From assembly GCA_030158285.1 (NCBI GenBank), contig JAOATF010000008.1, positions 17,172-81,171 on the forward strand: a stretch of 64,000 bases of DNA, read 5' to 3'. Each line of letters begins with the position of its first letter. Position 1 is the first letter of the stretch. The notes beneath the pieces were generated by a model. The model worked only from the letters and a program-made list of their open reading frames with translations, did no database searches and had not been told where the DNA came from. Origin of the DNA: Hyphomonadaceae bacterium. GTDB taxonomy: Bacteria > Pseudomonadota > Alphaproteobacteria > Caulobacterales > Hyphomonadaceae. Shown piece after piece: positions 43,317 through 52,670 of this stretch. The position numbers were made by a program, and so were the translations under genes.

Positions 43317-44816
43317 TTGAGTGTCGAGACCTGGAGCGAACGTGCGCCGGAAGGCGCAGCGGACCGACCTGTCGCGCAGCCGCGCGTCGGGCGCCTTCGG
43401 CCGCGCCTTGGGCTGGTCGATACGCTGCTGCAGTTGTGGCGCGCCAAGTGGCTGATGCTGCTGGTCTTGGTGCCGATCGTGATGCTCGGCCTGTTCGCCA
43501 CTTTCCTGTCGCCCACCAAATACACCGCCAACACGCGCCTGCTGGTGCGCCTCGGCGCCGAGTACGTGTTCGACCCGATTGTCGGCGATGCCGCCCGCGG
43601 CGCCTTCCCGCAGCAGGAAGAACTGCTGCAGGCGGAATCCGAACTTGCGCGCTCGCCGGTAATCGCCGAGCGCGTCATCAAGGCCGTCGGCCTGTCGAAA
43701 CTCTATCCGCGCCTCGCCGAAGCCCGCCTGCGCGCCAGTAATGGCGACGGCTACATCGTCGATCAGGAAGCGCTCGAAGCCTTCGCGCACGACCTCAGCG
43801 TCTCCTCCGCGCCGAAATCCTCCATCCTGCACATGACCTACGCGCACGAAGAGCCGGAGCTTGCCGCCCAGACGCTCAACACCTTCGTCGCCGAGTACAT
43901 GAAATACCGGCAGGAAGTCCTGTCGGGGCAGGGAACGCAGAACCTCGCCGACCAGCGCACCATCATCGAAGGCCGTCTCGCCGAAGCCGACAAGGCGCTC
44001 CGCGACTACCTGAACAAGAACGGCCTCAGCGCCTACGACGCTGAAACCAACGCCGCGACCAAGCTGTTCAGCGACATCTCCGACGAACAGGCCAAAGTGG
44101 AAGCTTCGCTCCGCGAAGCACAGGCCAAATCCGAAGGCCTCGCCCGCCAGATGAACTCCACCCCGCGCGAGGTTGATCTCTATGTCGAGACGACCTCAGA
44201 GCAGGAACTCGTGAAACTCCGCCTCGAACGCGAAGACCTGCTGACGCGCTACCTGCCCGACAGCCGCGCCGTGAAAGACGTCGAGCGCAAGATCACGCAG
44301 ATGGAAGGCTTTCTCAGCGCCGCCCCCACGCAGGGCCTCCGCCGCATCGGTCCCAACCCCACCTGGCAGGCCCTCGAAGCCGACCGCGCCGTGCAGGGCG
44401 TCACCATCAGCGCGCTCACCGGCCGCCTCGCCGCCCTCGGCGAACAGAAGCGCACCGCCGAAGTCCGCATCGCCGAACTCGCCGCCCTGCAGCCCGACTA
44501 CATGCGCCTCAAGCGCGATCGCGACGCGCTGGATACCTCCGCCGGCGCCTTCGCCTCGCGCGAACAGACCGAACGCGCCCGCACCGAACTCGCCGCCCGC
44601 AACGCCGGCAACATCTCGATCTACGAAGCCGCCCGTCCGCCCGCCCGCGGCGACAGCCTGAAGCGCACCATCATCATCGCCGCCGCACTGTTCGGCCTGA
44701 TCAGCGCGCTCGCCATCGGCCTCTTCCGCGCCTGGTCCGTCCCCACGCTCGCCACCATGAGCTCGGTCGAACGCACCCTCGGCGTGCGCGTCCTCGCCGC
44801 CACGCGGGAGCGCTAG
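43317..44816 (+). CDS. hfsA: Holdfast chain-length/export protein HfsA (Wzz domain, no kinase)
   Basis: A protein of about 499 residues with a Wzz/GumC periplasmic domain and coiled coils between two membrane helices (WLMLLVLVPIVMLGLFATFL near the N-terminus and IIIAAALFGLISALAIGLF near the C-terminus). It has no cytoplasmic kinase; that part is separate in hfsB. The start is uncertain: TTG at 43317 follows GGGATAAG, while an ATG at 43251 would extend through sequence with a rare TTA codon and would leave only 19 bases for the divergent promoter region. HfsA is needed for holdfast export in Caulobacter. Confidence 0.88.
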   Translation: MSVETWSERAPEGAADRPVAQPRVGRLRPRLGLVDTLLQLWRAKWLMLLVLVPIVMLGLFATFLSPTKYTANTRLLVRLGAEYVFDPIVGDAARGAFPQQEELLQAESELARSPVIAERVIKAVGLSKLYPRLAEARLRASNGDGYIVDQEALEAFAHDLSVSSAPKSSILHMTYAHEEPELAAQTLNTFVAEYMKYRQEVLSGQGTQNLADQRTIIEGRLAEADKALRDYLNKNGLSAYDAETNAATKLFSDISDEQAKVEASLREAQAKSEGLARQMNSTPREVDLYVETTSEQELVKLRLEREDLLTRYLPDSRAVKDVERKITQMEGFLSAAPTQGLRRIGPNPTWQALEADRAVQGVTISALTGRLAALGEQKRTAEVRIAELAALQPDYMRLKRDRDALDTSAGAFASREQTERARTELAARNAGNISIYEAARPPARGDSLKRTIIIAAALFGLISALAIGLFRAWSVPTLATMSSVERTLGVRVLAATRER

Positions 44817-45512
44817 ATGAAGGACCTGCGCCACGATCTCCGCGACCTCTACCGCGCCCTCGCGCAGACCCCCGCCACGGAGGGCGGCCGCAGCGTGATG
44901 TTCATGTCCGCCCGCGCCGGCGAAGGTGTCTCCAGCATCGCCGCCTCCTTCGCGCTCCTCGCTGCAGAGCAAGCCCGCCGCGCTGTCTGGCTCGTGGACC
45001 TCGATCTCAAGCGCAACCACCTGTTCAACGCCTTCGCCGTTGGCCCGTTCGCGAAAGTGTTCGGCGGCGTCGGCCCGCCTTACTCCGCCGCCCTCAAGAC
45101 CCAGCCCTTCTTCGCCATCGAGCCGGAAGACCCCGACGCCATGTCCGGCCTCGGCCTCTTCACCGCGCACCGCGTCGGCGACACGCGCCTGATGGTCACG
45201 CAGTTCGACGCTACACGCCTCAAGCCCAATCATTCCGTCCGCATCCGCACCCAGCCCGCCTACTGGGCCACTGTCCGCTCCGCCACCGACTGGGCCGTCA
45301 TCGACGCCCCCGCGCTGGAGCTTGCCGGCGCGGGCCTTGCCATCACCTCGCAGATCGACCGCACCGTCATCGTCGTCCGCGCCGACGACACCTCCCCCGG
45401 CGATGTCGACACCCTTCGCCGCGAGATCGAGGCGCATGGCGGCCGCGTCGGCGGCGTCGTGCTCAGCCGCCAGCAGGGCGACGCCCGCGTGGCCGACCGC
45501 TTCGCCAGATGA
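44817..45512 (+). CDS. hfsB: HfsB, BY-kinase-like P-loop protein lacking the Walker A lysine
   Basis: A 231-residue protein shaped like the CpsD/CapB kinase domain: SARAGEGVSSIAASFALLA in the Walker A place, AVWLVDLDLKRN as Walker A' and WAVIDAPALELA near Walker B. The canonical GEGKT/S lysine is replaced by valine and there is no C-terminal tyrosine cluster, so it probably cannot autophosphorylate as Wzc does. It begins on the base after the hfsA stop, and hfsC overlaps its end, so all three are coupled. It is likely a non-catalytic partner of HfsA in holdfast export. Confidence 0.85.
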   Translation: MKDLRHDLRDLYRALAQTPATEGGRSVMFMSARAGEGVSSIAASFALLAAEQARRAVWLVDLDLKRNHLFNAFAVGPFAKVFGGVGPPYSAALKTQPFFAIEPEDPDAMSGLGLFTAHRVGDTRLMVTQFDATRLKPNHSVRIRTQPAYWATVRSATDWAVIDAPALELAGAGLAITSQIDRTVIVVRADDTSPGDVDTLRREIEAHGGRVGGVVLSRQQGDARVADRFAR

Positions 45513-46843
45513 CCGCGCCCCGCGCGATAAGCCGCCTCGAATACGTGCTCGCCGGCATCACGCTGTTCATGTTCGCCGAGGCCTTCCTGCCGCGCCTCCT
45601 GTCGCCCGGCGCTGTCGATGTCACGGGCGAAGTGCCCGAGAGCACCTTCCTCCGCTATCTCTGGCTGCCCTTCTACGGCCTGGTCGGCCTCGGCCTCCTC
45701 TTCGCCGGCCGCGACACCTGGCGCGCCCTCCTGCGCTCGCCCTGGCTCGTTATCCTCGCGCTCGTCGCCATTGCCTCCGCCCTGTGGTCGATTGATCCCG
45801 AACTCTCCTTCCGCCGTGGCATAGCCGTCCTCGCCACTACGCTGCTCGGTGTCTATCTCGCCGCGCGGTTTGACTGGCTCGGCGCCCTGCGCCTGCTCGC
45901 CGCCGTCTGGTTCGTGCTGATGGCGCTCAGCTTCATCGCCGGCATCGTCGCCCCCGGCTTCTCGCACAGCGAAGCCCACCCCGGCGCGTGGATGGGCGGC
46001 TGGAGCGAGAAGAACGCCATGGGCGGCCACGCCGCCCGCGCGTCCTTCCTCTTCGCCTTCCTCGCCTGGCGCGACGTCCCGCTGCGCCGCTGGTGGATCG
46101 GCGGCGCACTGATCGCGCTCTTCCTCGTCATCATGTCGAAGTCCGCGACCTCGCTCCTCGGCGCAGCCCTCGGCCTCGGCATCCTCGCCTGCGCGTGGTG
46201 GATGCTGAAAGGCCGCCGCTGGTCGCTCGCGCTGATCTGGAGCGGTCTGGCCGTCGTCGGCTTAGGTATCGTGATTTTCCTCACCGCGCCCAGCCTCGTG
46301 CTCGGCCTCCTCGGCAAGGACGCAACGCTCACTGGCCGCACAGATATCTGGGTCCAGCTCATTGACGCCATCGAGAAGAAGCCAGCCCTCGGCTATGGGT
46401 ATCTCGCCTTCTGGGGCCTCGAGTCAGAACCGCGCTACTGGCTCGCCCACGCAGTCGATTGGCCCGCGCCCTCCGGCCACAATGGCTGGCTCGATCTTGC
46501 CATCTCGCTCGGCCTCGTCGGCGTGGCGATCTATTTGATTGATCTTGCGCTGGCGCTGGCGCGGGCAGGGCGGCTGTCGCTGGCCTCGCCCTCCGGCGTC
46601 TTCGCCATCGGCTTCCTCGCGCAGTTCATGCTGTTCGCGATGTCGGAAAGCATCATCCTCGCCCAGAACAGCATCCTCTGGGCCACCTACGTGTTCGTCG
46701 CCACCAAGCTCGCGCTCGGCGCCCGCGAACGTCAGTCGATCACGCCGCTCAGCACAGCGCCCAGCGTCGGCGCCGCGAGGATCGCCCCGCCATCTACCGC
46801 CCGTGCTGCAAGTTCCTCAATAAGCTCCGTCGGCGCGCCGTAG
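45509..46843 (+). CDS. hfsC: Holdfast polymerase HfsC (O-antigen ligase/Wzy family)
   Basis: A 444-residue multi-pass membrane protein. The large periplasmic loop holds the Wzy_C motifs, including GWSEKNAMGGHAARASFLF, KKPALGYGYLAFWG and SGHNGWLDLAISLGLVG. In Caulobacter HfsC and its paralogue HfsI polymerise the holdfast repeat. Its last 37 codons run antisense over the C-terminus of hfsH; the final Ser/Ala/Pro-rich residues look like translated antisense sequence, so the gene may have been extended past its original stop. Confidence 0.87.
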   Translation: MTAPRAISRLEYVLAGITLFMFAEAFLPRLLSPGAVDVTGEVPESTFLRYLWLPFYGLVGLGLLFAGRDTWRALLRSPWLVILALVAIASALWSIDPELSFRRGIAVLATTLLGVYLAARFDWLGALRLLAAVWFVLMALSFIAGIVAPGFSHSEAHPGAWMGGWSEKNAMGGHAARASFLFAFLAWRDVPLRRWWIGGALIALFLVIMSKSATSLLGAALGLGILACAWWMLKGRRWSLALIWSGLAVVGLGIVIFLTAPSLVLGLLGKDATLTGRTDIWVQLIDAIEKKPALGYGYLAFWGLESEPRYWLAHAVDWPAPSGHNGWLDLAISLGLVGVAIYLIDLALALARAGRLSLASPSGVFAIGFLAQFMLFAMSESIILAQNSILWATYVFVATKLALGARERQSITPLSTAPSVGAARIAPPSTARAASSSISSVGAP

Positions 46844-47517
46844 TCCGTCGGCGCCGCGCCCACATCGTGCGTGAAGAAGAACAGCCATCCCTTGCGGCGC
46901 AGGCAGGCCTCCAGCATCACCATCGCTCGCCGCCGATGCGCTTCCGACGCGCCCAGCTCCACCGCCCGCAGCTGGCTGCGGTCCGTCTCGCCGAGGTTGA
47001 ACCCCGGCAACACGCCGCGCCCCGTGGCGAACACGTCGCCGACCCAGCGCTTGGCCGCATACGTCGTCTCGCCGTAGGGAAAGGCAAACGCCGAAACCGT
47101 CTCGTGATGCCCCGCCTCGGCCAGCGCCACCAGGTTCTCGCCGATGTCGCGCTCCACCCGCTCCAGCCGCGCCTGTGCGCAATCGAGGTGCGTGTGCGAA
47201 TGCGCCCCCACCTCATGCCCACGCTGTCGCAATTCCGCCAGCGTCTCCGCATCGAACATCTCGCCCATCACCGGGCTGCGCTGCCCGAGGAAGGACGAAC
47301 ACGCATAGAAGCCAGCCTTGCCGCCCTGCGCTTCGATCACGTCCGCGCCGTTCAACGCCGATTTCGGGAAGTCATCGAAGGTAAAGCTGATGATCGGCCG
47401 ATCCGGCGCCACCTGCGCCAGGCACGCGCGCCGCCACTGCGTCACGCGCCGCTGTACCTTGGCCACCGGCGTTCGCGAAGGAACGTAGTTCCACTGCGGC
47501 ATGCCAGACTGTGTCAT
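46732..47517 (-). CDS. hfsH: Holdfast polysaccharide deacetylase HfsH
   Basis: A 261-residue NodB-homology deacetylase that removes acetyl groups from N-acetylglucosamine units, which Caulobacter holdfast needs for cohesion and surface anchoring. The metal and catalytic motifs are intact: SFTFDD, then GAHSHTH. A later FFFTHD carries the last motif. ATG at 47517 overlaps the hfsG stop. There is no signal peptide, which fits the cytoplasmic site proposed for HfsH. Length and context support the call. Confidence 0.9.
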   Translation of the reverse strand: MTQSGMPQWNYVPSRTPVAKVQRRVTQWRRACLAQVAPDRPIISFTFDDFPKSALNGADVIEAQGGKAGFYACSSFLGQRSPVMGEMFDAETLAELRQRGHEVGAHSHTHLDCAQARLERVERDIGENLVALAEAGHHETVSAFAFPYGETTYAAKRWVGDVFATGRGVLPGFNLGETDRSQLRAVELGASEAHRRRAMVMLEACLRRKGWLFFFTHDVGAAPTDYGAPTELIEELAARAVDGGAILAAPTLGAVLSGVID

Positions 47518-48491
47518 GCGAGCGCTCCCGCATATATCAGCGCGCGCCATGCCTTCAGCGCCCGCCCGCGCAGGCCGAGCGGCAACCACCGCGCCCGTGC
47601 GGCAGATCCCGCCACCGCGGTCAGCGCCTTGCGCATCGGCAGGCGGCGGAAATGCTTCGCCATGCGGAACAGCGGCATATGCTGCGCCTCTTCATGGTGC
47701 CGCGTCGCCATCAGCACAAAGTTGGGTCCCGACCGGCCATACTTGGCCATCAGTGCGGTGTCTGTATCGAGACCAAGATGCGTCGCCGTATTGTCGATAT
47801 GGCGCACCGGATACCAGCGCTGCGCCCGCAGGCCCCAGTCCGTGTCTTCCCAGCCCCACGCCGCAAACCGCTCGTCGAACGGGCACGCGTCCAGCACCAG
47901 CTTGTGAACCAGCACGTTGGAGGAAAACACATGGCGCCCCGGCGCTTCATTGCGCCGCGCCGCCGTCAGGCATTCCGACGCCTGCGCTTGCCAGCGGTGC
48001 AGGGCAAACGCCTTGTCCGTCGAGGCCGTCTTCAGCGAATACCCGCCGACAATCACGGCAGGCTCCCAGGTCGTATCCATCGCATCGAGATAGGTCTCGA
48101 GGAAGCGCGCGCTGTCCGGCATCATGTCGGCGTCCAGCAACAACAGCCAGTCGCACCGCGCATGGCGGATCACAGCATTGCGCGCGACCGAACGCCCACG
48201 GTTGGCCGCCGCCGAAACGATGCGGATCGCCGCCGGAACCCGCCCGGCATGCGCTTCCAGCCGCGCCAGCAGCTCGTCATCGCCGCTGCCATCGTCAAAG
48301 AACACCAGTTCCACCAGCGAGGACGACGTACACGCCGCCAGCGCATCCATCAGCTTCGTCACATCATGGCGATACACCGGAACGCAGACAGACAGGCGCG
48401 GGGCCGCGCCGCGCCAATAGGCGTTGTCGAAGATACGCTCGCCCGAAAGCGCCGGCGTCATCTGGTCGTGGATCAGCTTTGCAGCGTGCAT
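47514..48491 (-). CDS. hfsG: Holdfast glycosyltransferase HfsG (GT2)
   Basis: A 325-residue GT2 enzyme. The donor motif is VFFDDGSGDDELL, the acceptor side has NRGRSVARNAVIRHA and the metal motif is LLLLDADMM (DAD). The later WGWEDTDWGLR carries the ED acceptor motif. In Caulobacter HfsG adds N-acetylglucosamine to the growing lipid-linked unit. ATG at 48491 is used, five bases downstream of hfsE; a longer frame to 48554 overlaps hfsE. C-terminal basic amphipathic segment may bind membrane. Confidence 0.88.
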   Translation of the reverse strand: MHAAKLIHDQMTPALSGERIFDNAYWRGAAPRLSVCVPVYRHDVTKLMDALAACTSSSLVELVFFDDGSGDDELLARLEAHAGRVPAAIRIVSAAANRGRSVARNAVIRHARCDWLLLLDADMMPDSARFLETYLDAMDTTWEPAVIVGGYSLKTASTDKAFALHRWQAQASECLTAARRNEAPGRHVFSSNVLVHKLVLDACPFDERFAAWGWEDTDWGLRAQRWYPVRHIDNTATHLGLDTDTALMAKYGRSGPNFVLMATRHHEEAQHMPLFRMAKHFRRLPMRKALTAVAGSAARARWLPLGLRGRALKAWRALIYAGALA

Positions 48492-48496
48492 GGGGC

Positions 48497-50002
48497 TCAC
48501 CGGCTTTTCTCCCGATCGCCCAGAAGGCAGGGAACGGTTTTCAGCACGATCCACAGATCGAGCCAGACGGAAGCGCGGTTGACGTATTCCATGTCCAGCC
48601 GCACGCGCTCGCGCACTTCATCCGGTGTGTGGCAGGGGCCGCGCGATCCATTCACCTGCGCCCAGCCGGTCATCCCGGGCTTCATGCGATGGCGGTGGGC
48701 ATAATCGCCCACGGTGCGCGTCACTTCGATGGAGCCCGCCGTCATGCCCACGGCATGCGGACGCGGCCCAACGAGCGACATCTCGCCCTTCAGCACGTTG
48801 AAGATCTGCGGCAGCTCGTCGAGGCTGCTCATGCGCAGGAAACGCCCGATGCGGGTCACGCGCGGATCGTTAGCTGTTGTCTGCGTGATGATGCCGTCCT
48901 CGGCTTGTTTGTCCGGCCGCATGGTGCGGAATTTCCACACGCGGATGATCTCGTTGTTGAAGCCGTGCCGCTTCTGGCGGAACAGCACCGGCCCCTTGCT
49001 GTCCAGGCGGATCAGCATCGCAATCACCAGCATCGGCAGCGCCAGGAGCACCAGCGACGTTGCGGCGACAACAAGGTCGAACGCCCGCTTCACGGTCGCG
49101 CGGCGCACATCCTTCGGCGCGCCCGAAACATAGGCCGCCGGCGCATCGACCACGCGCGCCAGCGACGTTGTCTCCGGGTTGAACCCCTCAAGATCGAGAA
49201 CCAGGATGATTTCATGCGGCAGGTTGCGGATGCGGTCGATCAGCTCGCGCACGCGCGCCTGCGCCGTCGAGGTGACGGTCACGACAATCCGGTCGATGTC
49301 GGGCAGGCCATCCCACGCCAGCAGGTCGTCCACGCCGCCCAGGCAGGGCGTGTCGCCCATCATGGTGGCGGCCGTGCGGCCCGTGCGATCATCGAAATAG
49401 CCGACAATGTTCAGCTCGCGTTCGCGCACATTGCGCGACACGATGCGCGCTGCGGCAGGCGTCGCGCCCACGATCACCACATTGTCCGACAGCAGGCCGC
49501 GCCGCGTCGCCGCGCGCACCATGCCGAGATAGTTGGCATGCAGAGCCACCAGCGTGATCGCACAGATCGCGCCGACATTGACGAACAGCGCGGGCAGGGG
49601 AAATCCCGTCGCCAGCGACAGCAGGAATCCAGCGCTTAGGCCGGCCGCGCCGCCCGCCGTCGCGCGCAGCAGATGGCCTGCCACTGATCCGGCATAGCGG
49701 AAGCGATAACCGCCCGCGACATAGACCCCAACCACCGCCAGAACCGGCAGCAACAGGAAGGGTAGCGCCAGCAGAACCGGTAGCCGCCACAGGTCGACGC
49801 CATGGCTGTAGGTCAGGCCGAGAATGACCAGGAAAAGCACGATCGCATCCACGCCGCGCGTGATCAGGCGAATGCTGCTGCGGTGGATCAGGCGTTTGCG
49901 GCGCGAGACATGCGCAATCGCGGCTGCCGTACGGTCGCTTACGCGCCGCTCCGCATCCACGACCTTGGGGCGATCAGCCCAGCCCAAGCGCTCCACGCGC
50001 AT
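48497..50002 (-). CDS. hfsE: Holdfast initiating sugar transferase HfsE (WcaJ-like)
   Basis: A 501-residue polyprenyl-phosphate hexose-1-phosphate transferase. Four or five helices fill residues 50-165, a Rossmann-like middle part follows (DNVVIVGATPAAARIV, IVGYFDDRTGR), and the catalytic C-terminal domain has KRAFDLVVAATSL, FRQKRHGFNNEIIRVWKFRT, DPRVTRIGRFLRMSSLDELP, GPRPHA and KPGMTGWAQVNGSRG. It starts holdfast synthesis by charging undecaprenyl phosphate. It leads an hfsE-hfsG-hfsH operon. Confidence 0.93.
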   Translation of the reverse strand: MRVERLGWADRPKVVDAERRVSDRTAAAIAHVSRRKRLIHRSSIRLITRGVDAIVLFLVILGLTYSHGVDLWRLPVLLALPFLLLPVLAVVGVYVAGGYRFRYAGSVAGHLLRATAGGAAGLSAGFLLSLATGFPLPALFVNVGAICAITLVALHANYLGMVRAATRRGLLSDNVVIVGATPAAARIVSRNVRERELNIVGYFDDRTGRTAATMMGDTPCLGGVDDLLAWDGLPDIDRIVVTVTSTAQARVRELIDRIRNLPHEIILVLDLEGFNPETTSLARVVDAPAAYVSGAPKDVRRATVKRAFDLVVAATSLVLLALPMLVIAMLIRLDSKGPVLFRQKRHGFNNEIIRVWKFRTMRPDKQAEDGIITQTTANDPRVTRIGRFLRMSSLDELPQIFNVLKGEMSLVGPRPHAVGMTAGSIEVTRTVGDYAHRHRMKPGMTGWAQVNGSRGPCHTPDEVRERVRLDMEYVNRASVWLDLWIVLKTVPCLLGDREKSR

Positions 50003-50045
50003 AGCGACCCGCTCTGCGTAAAAACCAACGTCAACAGCAGGTAAA

Positions 50046-51512
50046 CTAGCGGAACAGGGTCAAAACGGGTTTGAACCAATCGGTGAAATTCGTCCGATCG
50101 GGCTTGCGCGGAACCATTAATCCCAGCGGCAAAAGCATAAACCCGACCACCGCCGTCGCGAGGAAACAGTCGCGAAACGCCAGCATCTGCGCGCTCTGCC
50201 AGACCACGCGTCCCAGCTCCGCCGCATCAACCTGCGTCTCCCGTATCCCCGCCGCCAACGCGTCGCCATGAAATGCTGTCCGGTACTGCAATAGCGCCGA
50301 CAGCCCCGCCACGCCCAGCGCCCCGCCCGTCTGGCTCAGGAACGTCGCCGCCGGCGCCGCCGCCGCCACCATGCCCCCGGCGTGCGTCATCGCACTCGCA
50401 TTCGCCGACGGCATGCTGATCCCCGTCGCCGCCCGCGCCAGCACCAGCGCCCCGACAATCCACCCCGCCTCCGTCGCAAACGCCACGTCGGACAGCATCG
50501 CCATCGCGCCCGTGAACATCACCGCCCCCGCCGCCAGCAGCACACGCGGATCCACGCGGTCGCTCAACCGCCCCGCCAGCGGAAAACACACCGCCATCGC
50601 CACGCCCGCCGGCAGCAACATCTCGCCCGCACCCAGCGGCGAATAGTGTTGCACCAGCTGCACGAACAACGGCGCCAGCCACGTCGATCCATAGACCGCA
50701 GCGCCCGTGAGAAAGATCGTCGCTCCCGCCGCCGCAAACGCCGGCCGCGCAAACAGCCGCAAATCCAGCACCGGCGCCGGATGCCGCCACTCCCACGCCA
50801 GGAACGCCGCCATCGCTGCCAGCCCACCCGCCAGCCTCAGCGTCGTGCCCGCATCATCCCATCCCTCGCGCGCGCCATGCGCCAGCCCCTGCAGCCCCAG
50901 CGCCAGCCCCGCCATCACCAGCAGCAGCCCGACCCAGTCCAGCCGCATCCGCGCACCAGCGTCCCGCCCCGGCAGCATTCGCCACCCCAGCCCCGCCGCG
51001 ATCACCGCCAGCGGCGTCGTCGCCACGAACACCACGCGCCAGTCGAACGCATCGATCAACCACCCGCCCGCCACCGGCCCGAAAGCCGGTGATGCGATCA
51101 CGCACAGCGAATAGATCCCCACCGCAAACCCGCGCACCCCCACCGGAAAACGCGTGTAGATCACCACCATCGCCATCGGCTGGATCAGCCCCGCGCCCGC
51201 GCCCTGCATCATCCGCCCGGCGACCAGCAGCGACAGGTCCTGCGCCATCGCCCCCATCACGCTGCCGACAACAAAGCTCGCCATCGCCGCGACAAAACTT
51301 GCGCGCATCCCGAACCGCGCCACGCACCACGTGCTCAGCAGCATGAACCCCGTCGACGCCGCCAGAAACGCCGTCGACAGCCACTGCGCCTCTTCCTGCC
51401 CCAGCCCCAGCGCGCCGATCACAGAGGGCAGGGCGACATTCACGATCGTCGCCGCCGTCATCGTGCCGATCGACCCGATCGCCAGCACGCCGATCAGCGA
51501 CCAGATTTTCAC
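50046..51512 (-). CDS. DHA2-family efflux MFS transporter (EmrB-like)
   Basis: A 488-residue, 14-helix drug:H+ antiporter. Motifs are ATIVNVALPSVIGALG in helix 1, the motif C-like GVRGFAVGIYSLCVIASPAFGPVAGGWLID and QGAGAGLIQPMAMVVIYTRFP. The GTG at 51512 is used because GAGG precedes it; the arginine-rich upstream frame is antisense sequence. It follows the HlyD/EmrA gene closely, so the two form a tripartite-type pump. The outer-membrane TolC partner must be encoded elsewhere. Confidence 0.9.
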   Translation of the reverse strand: MKIWSLIGVLAIGSIGTMTAATIVNVALPSVIGALGLGQEEAQWLSTAFLAASTGFMLLSTWCVARFGMRASFVAAMASFVVGSVMGAMAQDLSLLVAGRMMQGAGAGLIQPMAMVVIYTRFPVGVRGFAVGIYSLCVIASPAFGPVAGGWLIDAFDWRVVFVATTPLAVIAAGLGWRMLPGRDAGARMRLDWVGLLLVMAGLALGLQGLAHGAREGWDDAGTTLRLAGGLAAMAAFLAWEWRHPAPVLDLRLFARPAFAAAGATIFLTGAAVYGSTWLAPLFVQLVQHYSPLGAGEMLLPAGVAMAVCFPLAGRLSDRVDPRVLLAAGAVMFTGAMAMLSDVAFATEAGWIVGALVLARAATGISMPSANASAMTHAGGMVAAAAPAATFLSQTGGALGVAGLSALLQYRTAFHGDALAAGIRETQVDAAELGRVVWQSAQMLAFRDCFLATAVVGFMLLPLGLMVPRKPDRTNFTDWFKPVLTLFR

Positions 51513-51522
51513 GAAGCGCGCC

Positions 51523-52623
51523 TCATGATGCCCGGATGCGCAGCGTCGCCATCGCCCCCGGCCGCGCCCGCCCGCACGCCGCGCCCAGCTTGACACGCAC
51601 CGGCACGCGCTGCGTGATCTTCGTGAACACCCCCGCCGGATTGGCATTCGGCGCCACCGCAAACTCCGACGTCGCCGCATCGCCGATCCGCTCCACCACG
51701 CCCCGGCAAGCAACCCGCGACGCATCCAGATGGATCTCCACCTCCGCGCCAACCCGAACACGCAGCAGCTCCGGCTCCTTGATGTTCGCCTCGATCCACA
51801 CCCCGTCGCCATGCGCCAGCGCCAGCCGCGTCCCCGCCGCCACATGCTCGCCCGGCTCGGCAAACACCTCATCCACCACGCCGTTGAGCGGGCTCTCCAC
51901 CCGATGCTGCTTCAGCTCCACCTTCAGCAACCCAACCCGCTGGCGCAGCGCATGCGCTGAAACCGCCATCGCCTCCGCCTCGCGCAACGTCACATCGGCC
52001 TCTTTCGCCTCCGCCGCCGCCTCGCCCACGCCCGCGCGCCGGTCCGCTTCTTCCGCTTCCGCCCGCGCGGCCGCCTGCCGCGCGACTTCCAGCGCCGCCG
52101 TCGCGCGATCCATCGCCGCCTGCGCCACCACGCCAGAGCCATGCAGCGCCAGCGTCCGCGCGTGATCCGCCTCGGCGCGCGTGAGCACGGCCCGCGCCGC
52201 CGCCACATCCGCCACTGCGCCTGCCGCCGCCGCTTCCCGCGCCGCCACGCGCTGCCCGCCGCGCTCGCGTGTCACATCGGCGGAAAGCCGCTCGCGCGCC
52301 ACCTCCGCCTCCATCGCCTTGAGGTCCAGCGTCGCCGCCGCCAGCGCCAGCTTCGCCTTCGCGTCGTCCAGCTTCACCAGGATCTGCCCCGGCGCGATTC
52401 GGTCGCCCGCCTCAACCGGCATCTCGGCGATGCGGCCCGCAATCTCCGCCGACACCGTCACCATGCGCGCCCGCACCCGCGCATCTGTCGTCGTCACGAA
52501 CGCCGCCTGATCCGCCAGCCACCATCCCGCCCCCGCCAGCACGGCCAGCAGCGCAATCGCGATTCCGGTCCTGATCAATCCGCGTTGCAAGCGATGCTCC
52601 CGATGCGCCTGCATGGCCGCCAT
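51523..52623 (-). CDS. HlyD/EmrA-type membrane fusion protein
   Basis: A 366-residue periplasmic adaptor. One N-terminal helix (GIAIALLAVLAGAGWWLAD) is followed by the biotinyl-lipoyl half-motifs (AEIAGRIAEMPVEAGDRIAPGQILVKL, RVESPLNGVVDEVFAEPGEHV), a long Ala-rich coiled coil at about 90-220 and a beta-barrel (VWIEANIKEPELLRVRVGAEV). It works with the DHA2 transporter encoded directly downstream. Low-complexity alanine content is high but consistent with the coiled coil. Confidence 0.9.
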   Translation of the reverse strand: MAAMQAHREHRLQRGLIRTGIAIALLAVLAGAGWWLADQAAFVTTTDARVRARMVTVSAEIAGRIAEMPVEAGDRIAPGQILVKLDDAKAKLALAAATLDLKAMEAEVARERLSADVTRERGGQRVAAREAAAAGAVADVAAARAVLTRAEADHARTLALHGSGVVAQAAMDRATAALEVARQAAARAEAEEADRRAGVGEAAAEAKEADVTLREAEAMAVSAHALRQRVGLLKVELKQHRVESPLNGVVDEVFAEPGEHVAAGTRLALAHGDGVWIEANIKEPELLRVRVGAEVEIHLDASRVACRGVVERIGDAATSEFAVAPNANPAGVFTKITQRVPVRVKLGAACGRARPGAMATLRIRAS

Positions 52624-52670
52624 CGGGAGAGGGAGGGACTAGGGACAGCCCGGGGTTGTTGTGCGTTGGA

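Noticed and set aside
47501-49639. 712-residue plus-strand frame across hfsG and hfsE
   Set aside because: Antisense to two genes with clear glycosyltransferase motifs; Arg/Pro/Ala-rich without any domain.
51509-51872. Arginine-rich N-terminal extension of the DHA2 transporter
   Set aside because: It is out of frame with and overlaps the membrane fusion protein gene; GTG at 51512 has a suitable Shine-Dalgarno.
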